Below, in pieces: positions 1-8,587 of a stretch of DNA of 64,000 nt. Origin of the DNA: Paraburkholderia oxyphila NBRC 105797 (GTDB taxonomy: Bacteria; Pseudomonadota; Gammaproteobacteria; Burkholderiales; Burkholderiaceae); NCBI RefSeq assembly GCF_000685075.1, contig NZ_BAYD01000002.1, positions 1 to 64,000 of the forward strand. The letters run 5' to 3'. Position 1 is the stretch's first letter. Every line of letters starts with the position of its first letter. A model generated the notes under the pieces. That model saw only the letters and a program-made list of their open reading frames with translations, was not told the DNA's origin and did no database searches. The translations under genes were made by a program, and so were the position numbers.

Positions 1-822
1 CACAACGCCCAGGCTGCCGCAGACGCGGCCGCGAAGATCGCCGGCGTCTCGAAGGTGCTGCTGGCCGACGCGCCGCAACTCGAGCAAGGCCTCGCGGAGA
101 ATGTCGAGGCGACGGTTCTTTCGATCGCGAAGAACTACACGCACATCCTGGCGCCTGCTACGGCTGCGGGCAAGAACGTTACGCCGCGTATCGCTGCGAA
201 GCTGGACGTCGCGCAGATCTCGGACATCACGGCAGTGGATTCTCCGGACACGTTCGAGCGCCCGATCTACGCGGGCAACGCAATCGCGATCGTGCAATCG
301 GTTGATCCGATCAAGGTCATCACGGTTCGCACGACCGGCTTCGACGCAGTCGCGGCCGAAGGCGGCAGCGCAGCGGTAGAGAAGATCGAAGCGGCAGCGG
401 ACAGCGGCCTCACGCAATTCGTTGGCCGTGAAGTCACGAAGCTCGACCGTCCGGAACTCACGAGCGCGAAGATCATCGTCTCGGGTGGTCGCGGTCTCGG
501 TAGCGGCGAGAACTACACGAAGGTTCTCGAGCCGCTCGCCGACAAGCTCAACGCCGCACTGGGCGCCTCGCGCGCGGCAGTCGACGCGGGCTACGTCCCC
601 AACGACTACCAGGTCGGCCAGACCGGCAAGATCGTCGCGCCGCAGCTCTACATCGCGGTGGGCATCTCGGGCGCGATCCAGCACTTGGCGGGCATGAAAG
701 ACTCGAAGGTGATCGTGGCGATCAACAAGGACGAAGAAGCACCGATCTTCAGCGTGGCCGACTATGGCCTCGTGGGCGATCTGTTCACGGTTGTGCCGGA
801 GCTCGTCAAAGAGCTCGGCTAA
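1..822 (+). CDS. etfA: Electron transfer flavoprotein subunit alpha (5' end outside window)
   Basis: The reading frame is open from base 1 ([20 protein letters not shown]...), so the start codon lies upstream of the window and about 273 residues are visible. With EtfB this protein forms the FAD-carrying heterodimer that passes electrons from acyl-CoA dehydrogenases to ETF-ubiquinone oxidoreductase. The C-terminal half shows the FAD-binding domain of the family ([12 protein letters not shown], then [30 protein letters not shown] and [15 protein letters not shown]). The next gene downstream is an acyl-CoA dehydrogenase, a natural electron donor. The partner etfB is expected just upstream, which cannot be seen. 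A strong terminator follows. Confidence 0.96.
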   Translation, partial: HNAQAAADAAAKIAGVSKVLLADAPQLEQGLAENVEATVLSIAKNYTHILAPATAAGKNVTPRIAAKLDVAQISDITAVDSPDTFERPIYAGNAIAIVQSVDPIKVITVRTTGFDAVAAEGGSAAVEKIEAAADSGLTQFVGREVTKLDRPELTSAKIIVSGGRGLGSGENYTKVLEPLADKLNAALGASRAAVDAGYVPNDYQVGQTGKIVAPQLYIAVGISGAIQHLAGMKDSKVIVAINKDEEAPIFSVADYGLVGDLFTVVPELVKELG

Positions 823-872
823 GCGCCGCAGCACAGGCGAAGCCGGACGCAGTGCGATGTCCGGCGACACAC

Positions 873-904
873 AAAAAAGGGGCGCTTCGAGCGCCCCTTT
901 TTTT
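873..904 (+). terminator. Rho-independent terminator after etfA
   Basis: A 7-bp G/C stem (ggggcgc/gcgcccc) closes on a 5-base loop, is flanked by six A on the left and followed by seven T. It separates etfA from the acyl-CoA dehydrogenase gene. Confidence 0.9.
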
Positions 905-936
905 CATCATCGCAGCCTCGACTGGAGACAACGGCC

Positions 937-2724
937 ATGTACAACGCACCGATAAGCGACATGCTGTTCGTGATGAAGGAACTGGCAGGACTCGAAGAGA
1001 TCGCCACGCTTCCCGGCGGCGAGGATGTCACGCCCGAGACTGTGCAGGCCGTGCTTCAGGAATGCGCGAAGTTGTGTGAAGAAGTGCTCGCGCCGCTGAA
1101 CGTCGAAGGCGACCGCAATCCCAGCCGCTGGGAAAATGGCCAGGTGCACACGTCGCCCGGTTTCGCCGATGCCTTTCGTCAATACGTCGCGGGCGGCTGG
1201 CAGGGCGTGCAGCATCCTCAGGAATACGAAGGACAGGGCTTGCCCAAGCTCGTCGGCACGCCGTGCGTGGAGATGCTCAACGCGGCGAACCTGTCGTTCG
1301 CGCTGTGCCCGCTCCTGAGCGACGGCGCGATCGAGGCGCTGCTCACGGCGGGCAGCGAAGAACAGAAAAAGCGCTTCGTGCCCAAGCTCATCTCGGGCGA
1401 GTGGACCGGCACGATGAATCTCACCGAGCCGCAGGCGGGCTCCGATCTCGCGGCCGTGCGCACGCGCGCCGAGCCGCAGGCCGATGGCAGCTACAAGCTG
1501 TTCGGCACCAAGATCTTCATCACCTGGGGCGAGCACGACATGGCGGAGAACATCGTCCATCTCGTGCTCGCGCGCACGCCGACTGCGCCCGCAGGCGTGA
1601 AGGGCATTTCGCTCTTCATCGTGCCGAAGTTTCTCGTCAACGACGACGGCTCGCCCGGTGCGCGCAACGACGTGCATTGCGTCTCCATCGAGCACAAGCT
1701 CGGCATCAAGGCAAGCCCGACGGCCGTGCTGCAATACGGCGATCATGGCGGCGCGATCGGCCAGTTGATCGGCGAGGAGAATCGCGGCCTCGAATACATG
1801 TTCATCATGATGAACGCGGCGCGCTTCGCCGTGGGCATGCAGGGCGTGGCGATCTCGGAGCGCGCGTATCAGAAGGCGGCCGCGTATGCGAAGGAGCGCG
1901 TGCAGAGCCGCCCGGTGGACGGCTCGGCCAAAGCGGCCGTCACCATCATTCATCACCCCGACGTGCGCCGCATGCTCTCGACCATGCGCGCGCTCACCGA
2001 GGCCGCGCGTGCGCTCGCGTACGTGGCGGCGGGGGAGAGCGATCGCGCGCATCGGCATCCGGACGAGGTGGCGCGCGCCCGGCATCAGGCGCGCTACGAA
2101 TACCTCGTGCCGATCGTGAAGGGCTGGAGCACGGAGCTCGCCATCGACGTGGCGAGCCTCGGCGTGCAGGTGCACGGCGGCATGGGCTTCATCGAAGAAA
2201 CGGGCGCCGCGCAGTTCTATCGGGATGCGCGCATCCTGGCGATCTACGAGGGCACCACCGCCATTCAGGCCAACGACCTCATCGGCCGCAAGACGCTGCG
2301 CGACGGCGGCGCGGCGGCGCAGGCGCTCATCGACGAGATCGGGCAGACCGTTACGGAACTGGGTACGTACGAAGGCGCCGCATTCAAGTCGATGGCGAAG
2401 CACCTGGCGCTCGGCCAGCAGGCGTTGGCCTCGGCGGTGGCCTTCGTGCTGGCCAACGTGAAGCGCGATCCGAACGCGGTCTTCGCGGGCAGCGTGCCTT
2501 ATCTGAAGCTGGCGGGCATCGCGCTGGGCGGCTGGCAGATGGCGCGCGCGATGCTCGCCTCGCAGCGGCTGATGCAGGACGATCCGAAGTTCCACGGCGC
2601 GAAGATCGCGACGGCGCAATGCTTCGCCGAGCACGTGCTGCCGCAGGCCGTGGCGCTCGAGGCGGCGATCGTCAGCGCGAATGGCGCCGAGGGCCTGCTG
2701 GCGCTATCGGAGGATCAGTTCTGA
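937..2724 (+). CDS. Acyl-CoA dehydrogenase, large (about 600 aa) type
   Basis: This 595-residue protein belongs to the acyl-CoA dehydrogenase superfamily, the long subfamily with an extra C-terminal helical domain. It oxidises an acyl-CoA thioester to the 2-enoyl form using FAD and hands electrons to ETF, whose alpha subunit is encoded just upstream. Visible signatures are MNLTEPQAGSDLAAVRT with the downstream FGTKIFIT flavin-binding stretch, and GVQVHGGMGFIEETGAAQFYRDARILAIYEGTT split over residues about 410-440. The Glu of IYEGT is the family's catalytic base position. The substrate cannot be told from sequence. Its start codon lies 33 bases after the etfA terminator. Confidence 0.93.
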   Translation: MYNAPISDMLFVMKELAGLEEIATLPGGEDVTPETVQAVLQECAKLCEEVLAPLNVEGDRNPSRWENGQVHTSPGFADAFRQYVAGGWQGVQHPQEYEGQGLPKLVGTPCVEMLNAANLSFALCPLLSDGAIEALLTAGSEEQKKRFVPKLISGEWTGTMNLTEPQAGSDLAAVRTRAEPQADGSYKLFGTKIFITWGEHDMAENIVHLVLARTPTAPAGVKGISLFIVPKFLVNDDGSPGARNDVHCVSIEHKLGIKASPTAVLQYGDHGGAIGQLIGEENRGLEYMFIMMNAARFAVGMQGVAISERAYQKAAAYAKERVQSRPVDGSAKAAVTIIHHPDVRRMLSTMRALTEAARALAYVAAGESDRAHRHPDEVARARHQARYEYLVPIVKGWSTELAIDVASLGVQVHGGMGFIEETGAAQFYRDARILAIYEGTTAIQANDLIGRKTLRDGGAAAQALIDEIGQTVTELGTYEGAAFKSMAKHLALGQQALASAVAFVLANVKRDPNAVFAGSVPYLKLAGIALGGWQMARAMLASQRLMQDDPKFHGAKIATAQCFAEHVLPQAVALEAAIVSANGAEGLLALSEDQF

Positions 2725-2775
2725 GGAGGCCTGAAGATGTGAGCCGGCCATAAGTCATTAACATGGCCGAAACGA

Positions 2776-2802
2776 AAAACGGCGCCCGAGGGGCGCCGTT
2801 TT
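2776..2802. terminator. Bidirectional terminator between convergent genes
   Basis: Twelve-base arms (aaaacggcgccc / gggcgccgtttt) close on a 3-base loop, with A and T tracts on either side. It lies between the convergent acyl-CoA dehydrogenase and dadA genes and can serve both. Confidence 0.88.
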
Positions 2803-2824
2803 CACATCAGACACAGAGGACGCG

Positions 2825-4111
2825 TCAAGCGTAGGCCGGGCGATGCTCGCCCTGCGTTTCCCCGAGGTAGCGATAGACCGAGAGATCGTCGGCCTTGATC
2901 GCGGGCTTCTTGCCCGAGATGAGGTCGGCGAGCAACTGGCCCGAGCCGCACGACATGGTCCAGCCGAGCGTGCCATGCCCCGTGTTCAGGAACAGGTTCG
3001 AGAACGGCGTGCGGCCCACCACCGGCGTGCCGTCCGGCGTCATCGGACGCAGGCCGGTCCAGAAGGTGGCCTGCGAGGTGTCGCCGCCGCCCGGGAACAG
3101 GTCGTTCACGCACATTTCGAGCGTCTCGCGGCGTGCCTGCTTCAGCGTCTTGTCGTAGCCCACGATCTCGGCCATGCCGCCCACGCGGATGCGGTCGTCG
3201 AAACGCGTGATCGCGATCTTGTAGGTCTCGTCGAGCACGGTGGAAACCGGCGCGGCGCCTGCGTCGACGATAGGCGCGGTGATCGAGTAGCCCTTGAGCG
3301 GGTAGACCGGGATCTTCACGAGGCCGGCCAGCATCTTCGTGGAGAACGAGCCGAGCGCGACGACATACGAGTCGGCGCGCACGAGCTCGCTGCCGCACTG
3401 CACGCCCACGATGCGCTCGCCTTGCACGGCGAAGCCGTCGATCGGCGTGTTGTAGCGGAACTTGACGCCCAGCTCCTCGGCCATTTTCGCGAGACGCGTA
3501 GTGAAGAGCTGGCAGTCGCCGGTTTCGTCGCCGGGCAGGCGCAGGCCGCCGGTGAGCTTGTGCGAGACCGCCGCGAGCGCTGGCTCGGCGCGGCCGAGCT
3601 CGGCGGCGGTGAGCAGCTCGTACGGGACGTTCGCGTCCTTCAACACGGCGATGTCCTTCGCCGCGCCGTCGAATTGCTGCTGCGTGCGGAACACCTGCAG
3701 CGTGCCGCCCGTGCGGCCCTCGTACTGGATGCCGGTGTCGGCGCGCAGCGCCTGCAGGCAGTCGCGGCTGTATTCGGCGAGCCGCACCATGCGGCCCTTG
3801 TTGAGCGCATAGCGCTCGGGCGTGCAGTTCTGCAGCATCTGCCACATCCACTGCAGCTGGAACTTCGTGCCGTCGAGGCGGATGGCGAGCGGCGCATGCT
3901 TCTCGAACATCCATTTGACCGCCTTGAGCGGCACGCCCGGCGCTGCCCACGGCGCGGCATAACCCGGCGAGATCTGGCCGGCGTTCGCAAAGCTGGTTTC
4001 GAGTGCGGGACCGGACTCGCGGTCGATCACCGTCACTTCATGGCCCGCGCGGGCAAGATACCAGGCGCTGGCAACCCCGACCACACCACTGCCCAACACG
4101 ACGACTCGCAT
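2825..4111 (-). CDS. dadA: D-amino acid dehydrogenase, small subunit
   Basis: DadA is a membrane-associated flavoprotein that oxidatively deaminates D-amino acids such as D-alanine, passing electrons to the respiratory chain. The N terminus has the Rossmann FAD fingerprint ([20 protein letters not shown] split around residues 1-20), followed by the DAO-family [14 protein letters not shown] segment, and the C terminus has [11 protein letters not shown] and NTGHGTLGW. The start at 4111 (428 residues, the usual Burkholderia length) is chosen over an in-frame ATG four codons upstream because GGAG lies correctly before it and nothing does before the other. It is divergent from an Lrp-type regulator, the usual arrangement for dad genes. 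Confidence 0.95.
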   Translation of the reverse strand: MRVVVLGSGVVGVASAWYLARAGHEVTVIDRESGPALETSFANAGQISPGYAAPWAAPGVPLKAVKWMFEKHAPLAIRLDGTKFQLQWMWQMLQNCTPERYALNKGRMVRLAEYSRDCLQALRADTGIQYEGRTGGTLQVFRTQQQFDGAAKDIAVLKDANVPYELLTAAELGRAEPALAAVSHKLTGGLRLPGDETGDCQLFTTRLAKMAEELGVKFRYNTPIDGFAVQGERIVGVQCGSELVRADSYVVALGSFSTKMLAGLVKIPVYPLKGYSITAPIVDAGAAPVSTVLDETYKIAITRFDDRIRVGGMAEIVGYDKTLKQARRETLEMCVNDLFPGGGDTSQATFWTGLRPMTPDGTPVVGRTPFSNLFLNTGHGTLGWTMSCGSGQLLADLISGKKPAIKADDLSVYRYLGETQGEHRPAYA

Positions 4112-4290
4112 AGCCTGCTCCATTTTAGATTTGTTAGGGCTACGCCGTTGTGCCGTGCGCTGCTGCGCCCATTTTTGGGTCGTCCAGCGCTGATGGCATG
4201 AAAAATCGGATGTAGCCAGTAATATCGACTATGCTATTGTTCTCAGTCCAGATTTTGTTATCGTATTTTTCGGATTTTCAGGAAAAAAAC
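4112..4290. promoter_or_regulatory. Divergent promoter region dadA / Lrp-type regulator
   Basis: This 179-base region between divergent genes has an unusually AT-rich stretch (about 4200-4285) in otherwise GC-rich DNA. Lrp-family regulators bind degenerate AT-rich sites and typically control the neighbouring gene and themselves. No single operator could be fixed by eye; placement is by inference from gene arrangement. Confidence 0.5.
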
Positions 4291-4779
4291 ATGAGAACGC
4301 AGCGTCAGCCGGTCCGTGCGCTGGACCGGCTCGATCACCGGATCCTGAAACTGCTTCAAGAGGACGGCCGCATGGCCATGAAGGACCTCGCGGAGCAAGT
4401 CGGGCTCTCCGTCACGCCCTGCATCGAGCGGGTCAAGCGCATGGAGCGCGACGGCGTTATCACCGGCTATTACGCGCGCGTGAATCCGAACGTGCTGGGC
4501 GCGGCGCTGCTCGTATTCGTGGAGATCACGCTCGACCACAAGAGCGGCAACATGTTCGACCAGTTCCGCCGCGAGGTGAAGAAGATCCCGGAAGTGCTCG
4601 AATGCCATCTGGTCTCGGGCGACTTCGACTACCTGATCAAGGCGCGCATCGGCGAAATGGCCGACTACCGCAAGCTGCTCGGCGACATCCTGCTGCAACT
4701 GCCGGGTGCGGTGCAGTCGAAGAGCTACGTGGTCATGGAGGAGATCAAGGAGACCCTGACGATCGCGGTGGGCGAGTAG
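4291..4779 (+). CDS. Lrp/AsnC family transcriptional regulator
   Basis: A 162-residue regulator with an N-terminal winged helix-turn-helix (LDRLDHRILKLLQEDGRM, then LAEQVGLSVTPCIERVKRME) and a C-terminal RAM/AsnC ligand-binding domain (GYYARVNPNVLG, then ECHLVSGDFDYLIKARI). The start at 4291 is chosen because AGGA lies before it; the upstream extension is not Lrp-like. It is divergent from dadA, so it probably responds to an amino acid (alanine or leucine by analogy with Lrp/DadR) and controls dadA. The ligand is inference. Confidence 0.92.
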   Translation: MRTQRQPVRALDRLDHRILKLLQEDGRMAMKDLAEQVGLSVTPCIERVKRMERDGVITGYYARVNPNVLGAALLVFVEITLDHKSGNMFDQFRREVKKIPEVLECHLVSGDFDYLIKARIGEMADYRKLLGDILLQLPGAVQSKSYVVMEEIKETLTIAVGE

Positions 4780-4845
4780 CCGGGCGACGGTTCGCGGGGC
4801 TTCGGCACGCGCAGACGCAATCGAAAGCGCCCCCGTTTTTCTCCC

Positions 4846-4873
4846 TCGACAAAGCGTCTCGATACTGTATATT
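4846..4873 (+). promoter_or_regulatory. Candidate sigma-70 promoter of the radical-SAM gene, overlapped by a LexA box
   Basis: TCGACA (5 of 6 to TTGACA) at 4846-4851 and TATATT (5 of 6 to TATAAT) at 4868-4873 are 16 bases apart. The -10 element lies inside the LexA box, so bound LexA would block RNA polymerase directly. Confidence 0.55.
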
Positions 4874-4880
4874 TATACAG
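4865..4880. promoter_or_regulatory. LexA (SOS) box
   Basis: The sequence CTGTATATTTATACAG matches the LexA operator consensus CTGT-N8-ACAG exactly, with the alternating A/T core seen in strong boxes. It lies just before a radical-SAM gene of the PA0069 type. It is centred in a larger palindrome whose 11-base outer arms (caaagcgtctc at 4850-4860, gagacgctttg at 4885-4895) match perfectly around the same axis. Confidence 0.85.
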
Positions 4881-4907
4881 CATTGAGACGCTTTGTTGCT
4901 TTGTGCC

Positions 4908-6110
4908 GTGAACGAACTGGACCCCGACTCCACCCCCGACACCTGGTACCCCGTCGCCCCGCCTGCGCCGCGCAAGGGGCGTGGGGCGGTCACGAATCTG
5001 CAGGGGCGTTACGAGGTCGATCAGCGCGAAGCCTTCGACGACGGCTGGCAGCACGTGCAGCCTGGCGAGGGCTCGAGCGCGCACGAAGGCGATGCCGGGC
5101 GCGACGGCGATGGCGCACGAGATAGTGATTTCGCCGTCGCGGAAGCGCCCGCATTGCGCACCCAGGTCTTCGAGGAGCGCGCGAAAAGCATTCTCACGCG
5201 CAACCAGTCGCCCGATATCCCGTTCAATGTCTCGCTCAACCCCTATCGCGGTTGCGAGCACGGCTGCATCTACTGCTTTGCGCGGCCCACGCACAGCTAT
5301 CTTGGGCTCTCGCCGGGGCTCGATTTCGAGAGCCGCATTTACGCGAAGATCAACGCCCCCGAGCTGCTCGCGCGTGAAATCGGCAAGCCCGCTTACGAGC
5401 CGGAGCCCATCGCGCTAGGCGTGAATACCGATGCCTGGCAGCCCGTCGAGCGCGATCTGCGCATCACGCGCCGCGTGATCGAGGTGCTGAGCGAGCGCGA
5501 GCATCCGTTTGCGGCCATCACGAAGTCTTCGCTGGTCGAGCGCGATCTCGACCTGCTCGTGCCCATGGCACAGCGCCAGCAATTCATGGCCGCGATCACG
5601 ATCACCACGCTCGACGCCGATCTCGCGCGCACGCTCGAGCCGCGCGCGGCCACGCCCGCGCGCCGGCTGCGCACGATCCGCACGCTCGCGCAGGCGGGTA
5701 TTCCGGTCGGTGTGAGCATCGCGCCCGTGATTCCGTTCGTCACCGAGCCGGATATGGAGCGCGTGCTGGAGGCCTGCGCCGAGGCGGGCGCAACGAGCGC
5801 GAGCTATATCGTGCTGCGTCTGCCGTGGGAGGTGGCGCCGCTCTTCGAAGGCTGGCTCGAGGCGCATTTCCCGCAGCGCGCCGCGCGCGTGATGAGCCGC
5901 GTGCGCGACATGCGCGGCGGCAAGGATTACGACTCGTCGTTCTCGCAGCGCATGAAGGGCACCGGGCTTTGGGCCGACCTGCTCAAGCAGCGCTTTCACA
6001 AGGCCGTGACGCGGCTCGGGTTGAACGAGCGGCGCCACGGCATCCTGGACATGTCGGCGTTCGTGCGCGCCAAGACCGTGCGCGAGAAGCCGCAACTGGA
6101 TTTGTTCTAG
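4908..6110 (+). CDS. Radical SAM protein, PA0069 / SplB-like family
   Basis: A radical S-adenosylmethionine protein of about 400 residues. The CX3CX2C motif (CEHGCIYC, residues about 116-123) binds the 4Fe-4S cluster that cleaves SAM. The preceding NPYRGC and following FARPTH context are typical of the PA0069-type subgroup related to spore photoproduct lyase. The GTG at 4908 is chosen; a TTG at 4893 in the same frame lies inside the upstream palindrome, and neither has a clear ribosome binding site. A perfect LexA box overlaps its promoter, so it is probably DNA-damage inducible. The reaction is unknown; a role in DNA lesion repair is an inference from SOS control and family. Confidence 0.88.
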   Translation: MNELDPDSTPDTWYPVAPPAPRKGRGAVTNLQGRYEVDQREAFDDGWQHVQPGEGSSAHEGDAGRDGDGARDSDFAVAEAPALRTQVFEERAKSILTRNQSPDIPFNVSLNPYRGCEHGCIYCFARPTHSYLGLSPGLDFESRIYAKINAPELLAREIGKPAYEPEPIALGVNTDAWQPVERDLRITRRVIEVLSEREHPFAAITKSSLVERDLDLLVPMAQRQQFMAAITITTLDADLARTLEPRAATPARRLRTIRTLAQAGIPVGVSIAPVIPFVTEPDMERVLEACAEAGATSASYIVLRLPWEVAPLFEGWLEAHFPQRAARVMSRVRDMRGGKDYDSSFSQRMKGTGLWADLLKQRFHKAVTRLGLNERRHGILDMSAFVRAKTVREKPQLDLF

Positions 6111-6140
6111 TTTTGTCCTCGCGCGCCGCTGCCGCTGTTG

Positions 6141-6611
6141 CTATTGAGAAATCGCCTTGGCCGCTTCGACCTGCGATTCGAAGTAAGTCTGGAACGAGAG
6201 GGCGAGGCCCGTCATCAGCAAGAACGCGCCGATCAGCAACGAGAAGATCACCACGAAGATCACGGTCCAGCCCGAACGGCTCGCACGGCTTCCGGCGAAG
6301 GCCGCATTGAACTGCGCGTCCCACCTGGCGTCCGGGCGCAGTCCGTAGACGATGGCGGCAAGAAAGGCCGAGAGCACGGAAACGGCGCCGATCACGGCGA
6401 GTGCCCAGCCGGGTATCGACGCGCGCTCGGTGGCCATGAGCAGGAGCACGCCGGGAATGCCGAGCAGCGTGCCGGCGATGTGCGCCCAGCCCCACACGTC
6501 GCGCGCTCCATATAGATAGAAGCGGTGCGCGCCGAGGCAGCCGAACAGGAAGGCGAGGGCGGAGGTGAGTGTCTTGGAGCGAAAGCGTGCGGGATTCTTT
6601 TGACTGGACAT
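6141..6611 (-). CDS. TM2 domain-containing membrane protein
   Basis: A 156-residue membrane protein. The N-terminal half (SKTLTSALAFLFGCLGAHRFYLYG, broken around residue 12-35) is a TM2 domain: two helices with a short turn and the GAHRFYLG-like motif. Two more hydrophobic segments follow (ALAVIGAVSVLSAFLAAIVYG and WTVIFVVIFSLLIGAFLLMTGLAL). The start MSSQKNPARF is chosen because the upstream extension is Arg/His-rich and not family-like. Function of bacterial TM2 proteins is not settled. It lies convergent to the radical-SAM gene. Confidence 0.8.
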   Translation of the reverse strand: MSSQKNPARFRSKTLTSALAFLFGCLGAHRFYLYGARDVWGWAHIAGTLLGIPGVLLLMATERASIPGWALAVIGAVSVLSAFLAAIVYGLRPDARWDAQFNAAFAGSRASRSGWTVIFVVIFSLLIGAFLLMTGLALSFQTYFESQVEAAKAISQ

Positions 6612-6796
6612 GGGCGGACGGATTCGATGACTGCGCGTTGACTCGCGTTGACTACGCGCGTGGACGTGGGCCGCTGGCCATTGTACGTGGCGTGCGCGCA
6701 AGCAAGCAGAGCGTGCCGCTTATGCCGGGAAATGCCTGAAGCTGGGCGGGCGAGCGTAGCTGCGGCCGCACGCGCGACAACCTGGGCTTCGCACAA

Positions 6797-8131
6797 CTAC
6801 GACGGCTTCGTGTAGGTCACGCGATAGATCGCGCCCGCGTAGTCGTCGCTGATGAGCAGCGACCCGTCGGGCAGCGGCAGCACGTCGACGGGGCGGCCCC
6901 ACTCGGTCTCGTCGCTGTTGAGCCATCCCTGGGCAAACACTTCCTGATGCGCGTCTGTGCCGTCGGCGTTGGCGATGACGCGCACCACGCGATAGCCCAC
7001 CTTCTTGCTGCGATTCCACGAGCCGTGTTCGGCGATGAAGATGCTGTCGCGATACCCGGGCGGGAACATCGTCCCTGTATAGAAGCGCATGCCGAGCGAC
7101 GCGACGTGCGCGCCCAGCTTCGCGACGGGCGGCGTGAAGCTGCTGCACGGATGGCCCGCGCCGAATTCCGGATCGGCGACATCGCCACCATGGCAATACG
7201 GAAAGCCGAAATCCAGGCCCACGCGCGCAAGGCGGTTGAGCTTGTCGTCGGGGACGTCGTCGCCCATCATGTCGCGGCCGTTGTCGGTGAACCACAGGTC
7301 GTGCGTCTGCGGATGCCACGCGAAGCCCACCGTGTTGCGCACGCCGCGCGCGATCGTCTCGTAGTGCGTGCCGTCCGGGTCCATCCTGCCGATCATCGCG
7401 TAGTGGCTGCGCTGCGGATCGTTCGCGGGCAGGCAGACATTGCTGGGCGCACCCTGCGGCACGTAGAGCTTGCCGTCCGGGCCGAAGGCGATGAACTTCC
7501 AGCCGTGGTGACGCTCGGCGGGCAGCGCATCGGTGACGACGGCGGGCTTGGGCGGATCGTCGAGATGCGTGTCGATGGCGTCCAGCCTCACGATCTTCGA
7601 GACCGCGGAAACATAGAGCGCGCCGTCGTGCCAGGCCACGCCCACGGGCATCGTGAGCCCGGAGGCGACCACATGGCGCCTGAGGACCTTGCCTTCGCGC
7701 AGCTCGAGCGCGTAGACGCGGCCCTCCATGCTGCCCACGTAAAGGATGCCTGCGGGCGAGAGCGTCATTTCGCGTGCGCTGGGCACGTCGTCGGCGAGCA
7801 CTTCGATGTGGAAGCCGGCCGGTAGCCGGATGCGCTCGATGGGCAGCGTGGCCCGCGCGAGCGGAGCGCCGAGAAGGGCGGCGAGCGCGAGCAGGGCAGC
7901 ACAGCATCGCCGTACAATGCGAGGCGATCGGCGTGGGCGCCAGGTGCGCGAGCCGCCAGGGTCGCGGCCATGTCGATGTGGGGCGGGATCCGCGGCGTGG
8001 AGGGACGAAGGCGCGTTGTCATGCCGCCACAGGCGGAGGAGGGTTGCGCGAGCCCACACCAGCAGCCGCTCCCACGCGGGCGCCAGGCCCTGTAGGTCAT
8101 GCCCGTCAGCCGCCGATCGATCGCCGTTCAT
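6797..8131 (-). CDS. PQQ-dependent sugar (sorbosone/glucose) dehydrogenase-like protein
   Basis: The mature part (from about residue 95, TLPIERIRLPAGFHIEVLAD) is a six-bladed beta-propeller of the glucose/sorbosone dehydrogenase family, with YVPQGAPSNVC, FTDNGRDMMGDDVPDD and FIAEHGSWNRSKKVGYRV as recognisable blade signatures. It is probably periplasmic: residues about 74-94 (RRCCAALLALAALLGAPLARA) form a good signal peptide. The start is uncertain: there is no ATG, GTG or TTG in frame close before the signal peptide; the choices are ATG 8131 with a 70-residue Arg/Pro-rich extension, GTG 8059, or a non-standard ATT at 7918. The substrate is unknown. Confidence 0.82.
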   Translation of the reverse strand: MNGDRSAADGHDLQGLAPAWERLLVWARATLLRLWRHDNAPSSLHAADPAPHRHGRDPGGSRTWRPRRSPRIVRRCCAALLALAALLGAPLARATLPIERIRLPAGFHIEVLADDVPSAREMTLSPAGILYVGSMEGRVYALELREGKVLRRHVVASGLTMPVGVAWHDGALYVSAVSKIVRLDAIDTHLDDPPKPAVVTDALPAERHHGWKFIAFGPDGKLYVPQGAPSNVCLPANDPQRSHYAMIGRMDPDGTHYETIARGVRNTVGFAWHPQTHDLWFTDNGRDMMGDDVPDDKLNRLARVGLDFGFPYCHGGDVADPEFGAGHPCSSFTPPVAKLGAHVASLGMRFYTGTMFPPGYRDSIFIAEHGSWNRSKKVGYRVVRVIANADGTDAHQEVFAQGWLNSDETEWGRPVDVLPLPDGSLLISDDYAGAIYRVTYTKPS

Positions 8132-8184
8132 CGCCGCTTCCTCACGGTTGCCACGCAGTTTCCGCCCGGTTTCTGGTTAAGTGT

Positions 8185-8213
8185 TTGTTATGCCATTGGT
8201 TTCGGGCTATAAT
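8185..8213 (+). promoter_or_regulatory. Promoter of the rpsP operon
   Basis: A perfect TATAAT at 8208-8213 is preceded after 17 bases by TTGTTA (4 of 6 to TTGACA) at 8185-8190. Transcription would start about 40 bases before rpsP. Confidence 0.7.
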
Positions 8214-8258
8214 CGCATGTTTCAGTAGTCCCGAACCCCGGTTTTCAAGGATTCTAGT

Positions 8259-8522
8259 ATGGTCATCATCCGTCTGGCACGCGGCGGCTCGAAGAAGCGC
8301 CCGTTCTACAACATCGTCGCAACCGATTCGCGCAACCGTCGCGACGGCCGTTTCATCGAGCGCGTGGGCTTCTACAACCCGGTCGCCACCAAGGGTGAAA
8401 CCCTCCGTATCGCGCAAGATCGCGTGACGTACTGGCAAGAAAACGGCGCGCAAATGTCGCCGGCCGTCGAGCGTCTCGTGAAGGAAGCGCAAAAGGCTGC
8501 TGCCGCTCAACCGGCTGCTTAA
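8259..8522 (+). CDS. rpsP: 30S ribosomal protein S16
   Basis: An 87-residue protein with the full S16 pattern: [20 protein letters not shown] at the N terminus, then [19 protein letters not shown] and [20 protein letters not shown]16 is an early-assembly protein of the small subunit body. It is the first gene of the widely conserved rpsP-rimM-trmD-rplS operon, with a good promoter just upstream. Confidence 0.99.
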   Translation: MVIIRLARGGSKKRPFYNIVATDSRNRRDGRFIERVGFYNPVATKGETLRIAQDRVTYWQENGAQMSPAVERLVKEAQKAAAAQPAA

Positions 8523-8587
8523 GTCTTACCCAAGTGCGCGCGGCGTGAGCGGCGTGTACGAGTTCAAGCTGGCTGCGAGGTTTGCCC

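Noticed and set aside
907..2634. Long open frame opposite the acyl-CoA dehydrogenase gene
   Set aside because: Arg/His-rich composition with no family motif; a by-product of high GC on the opposite strand of a real gene.
2843..4201. Open frame opposite dadA
   Set aside because: No motif; the dadA frame is clear and covers the same DNA.
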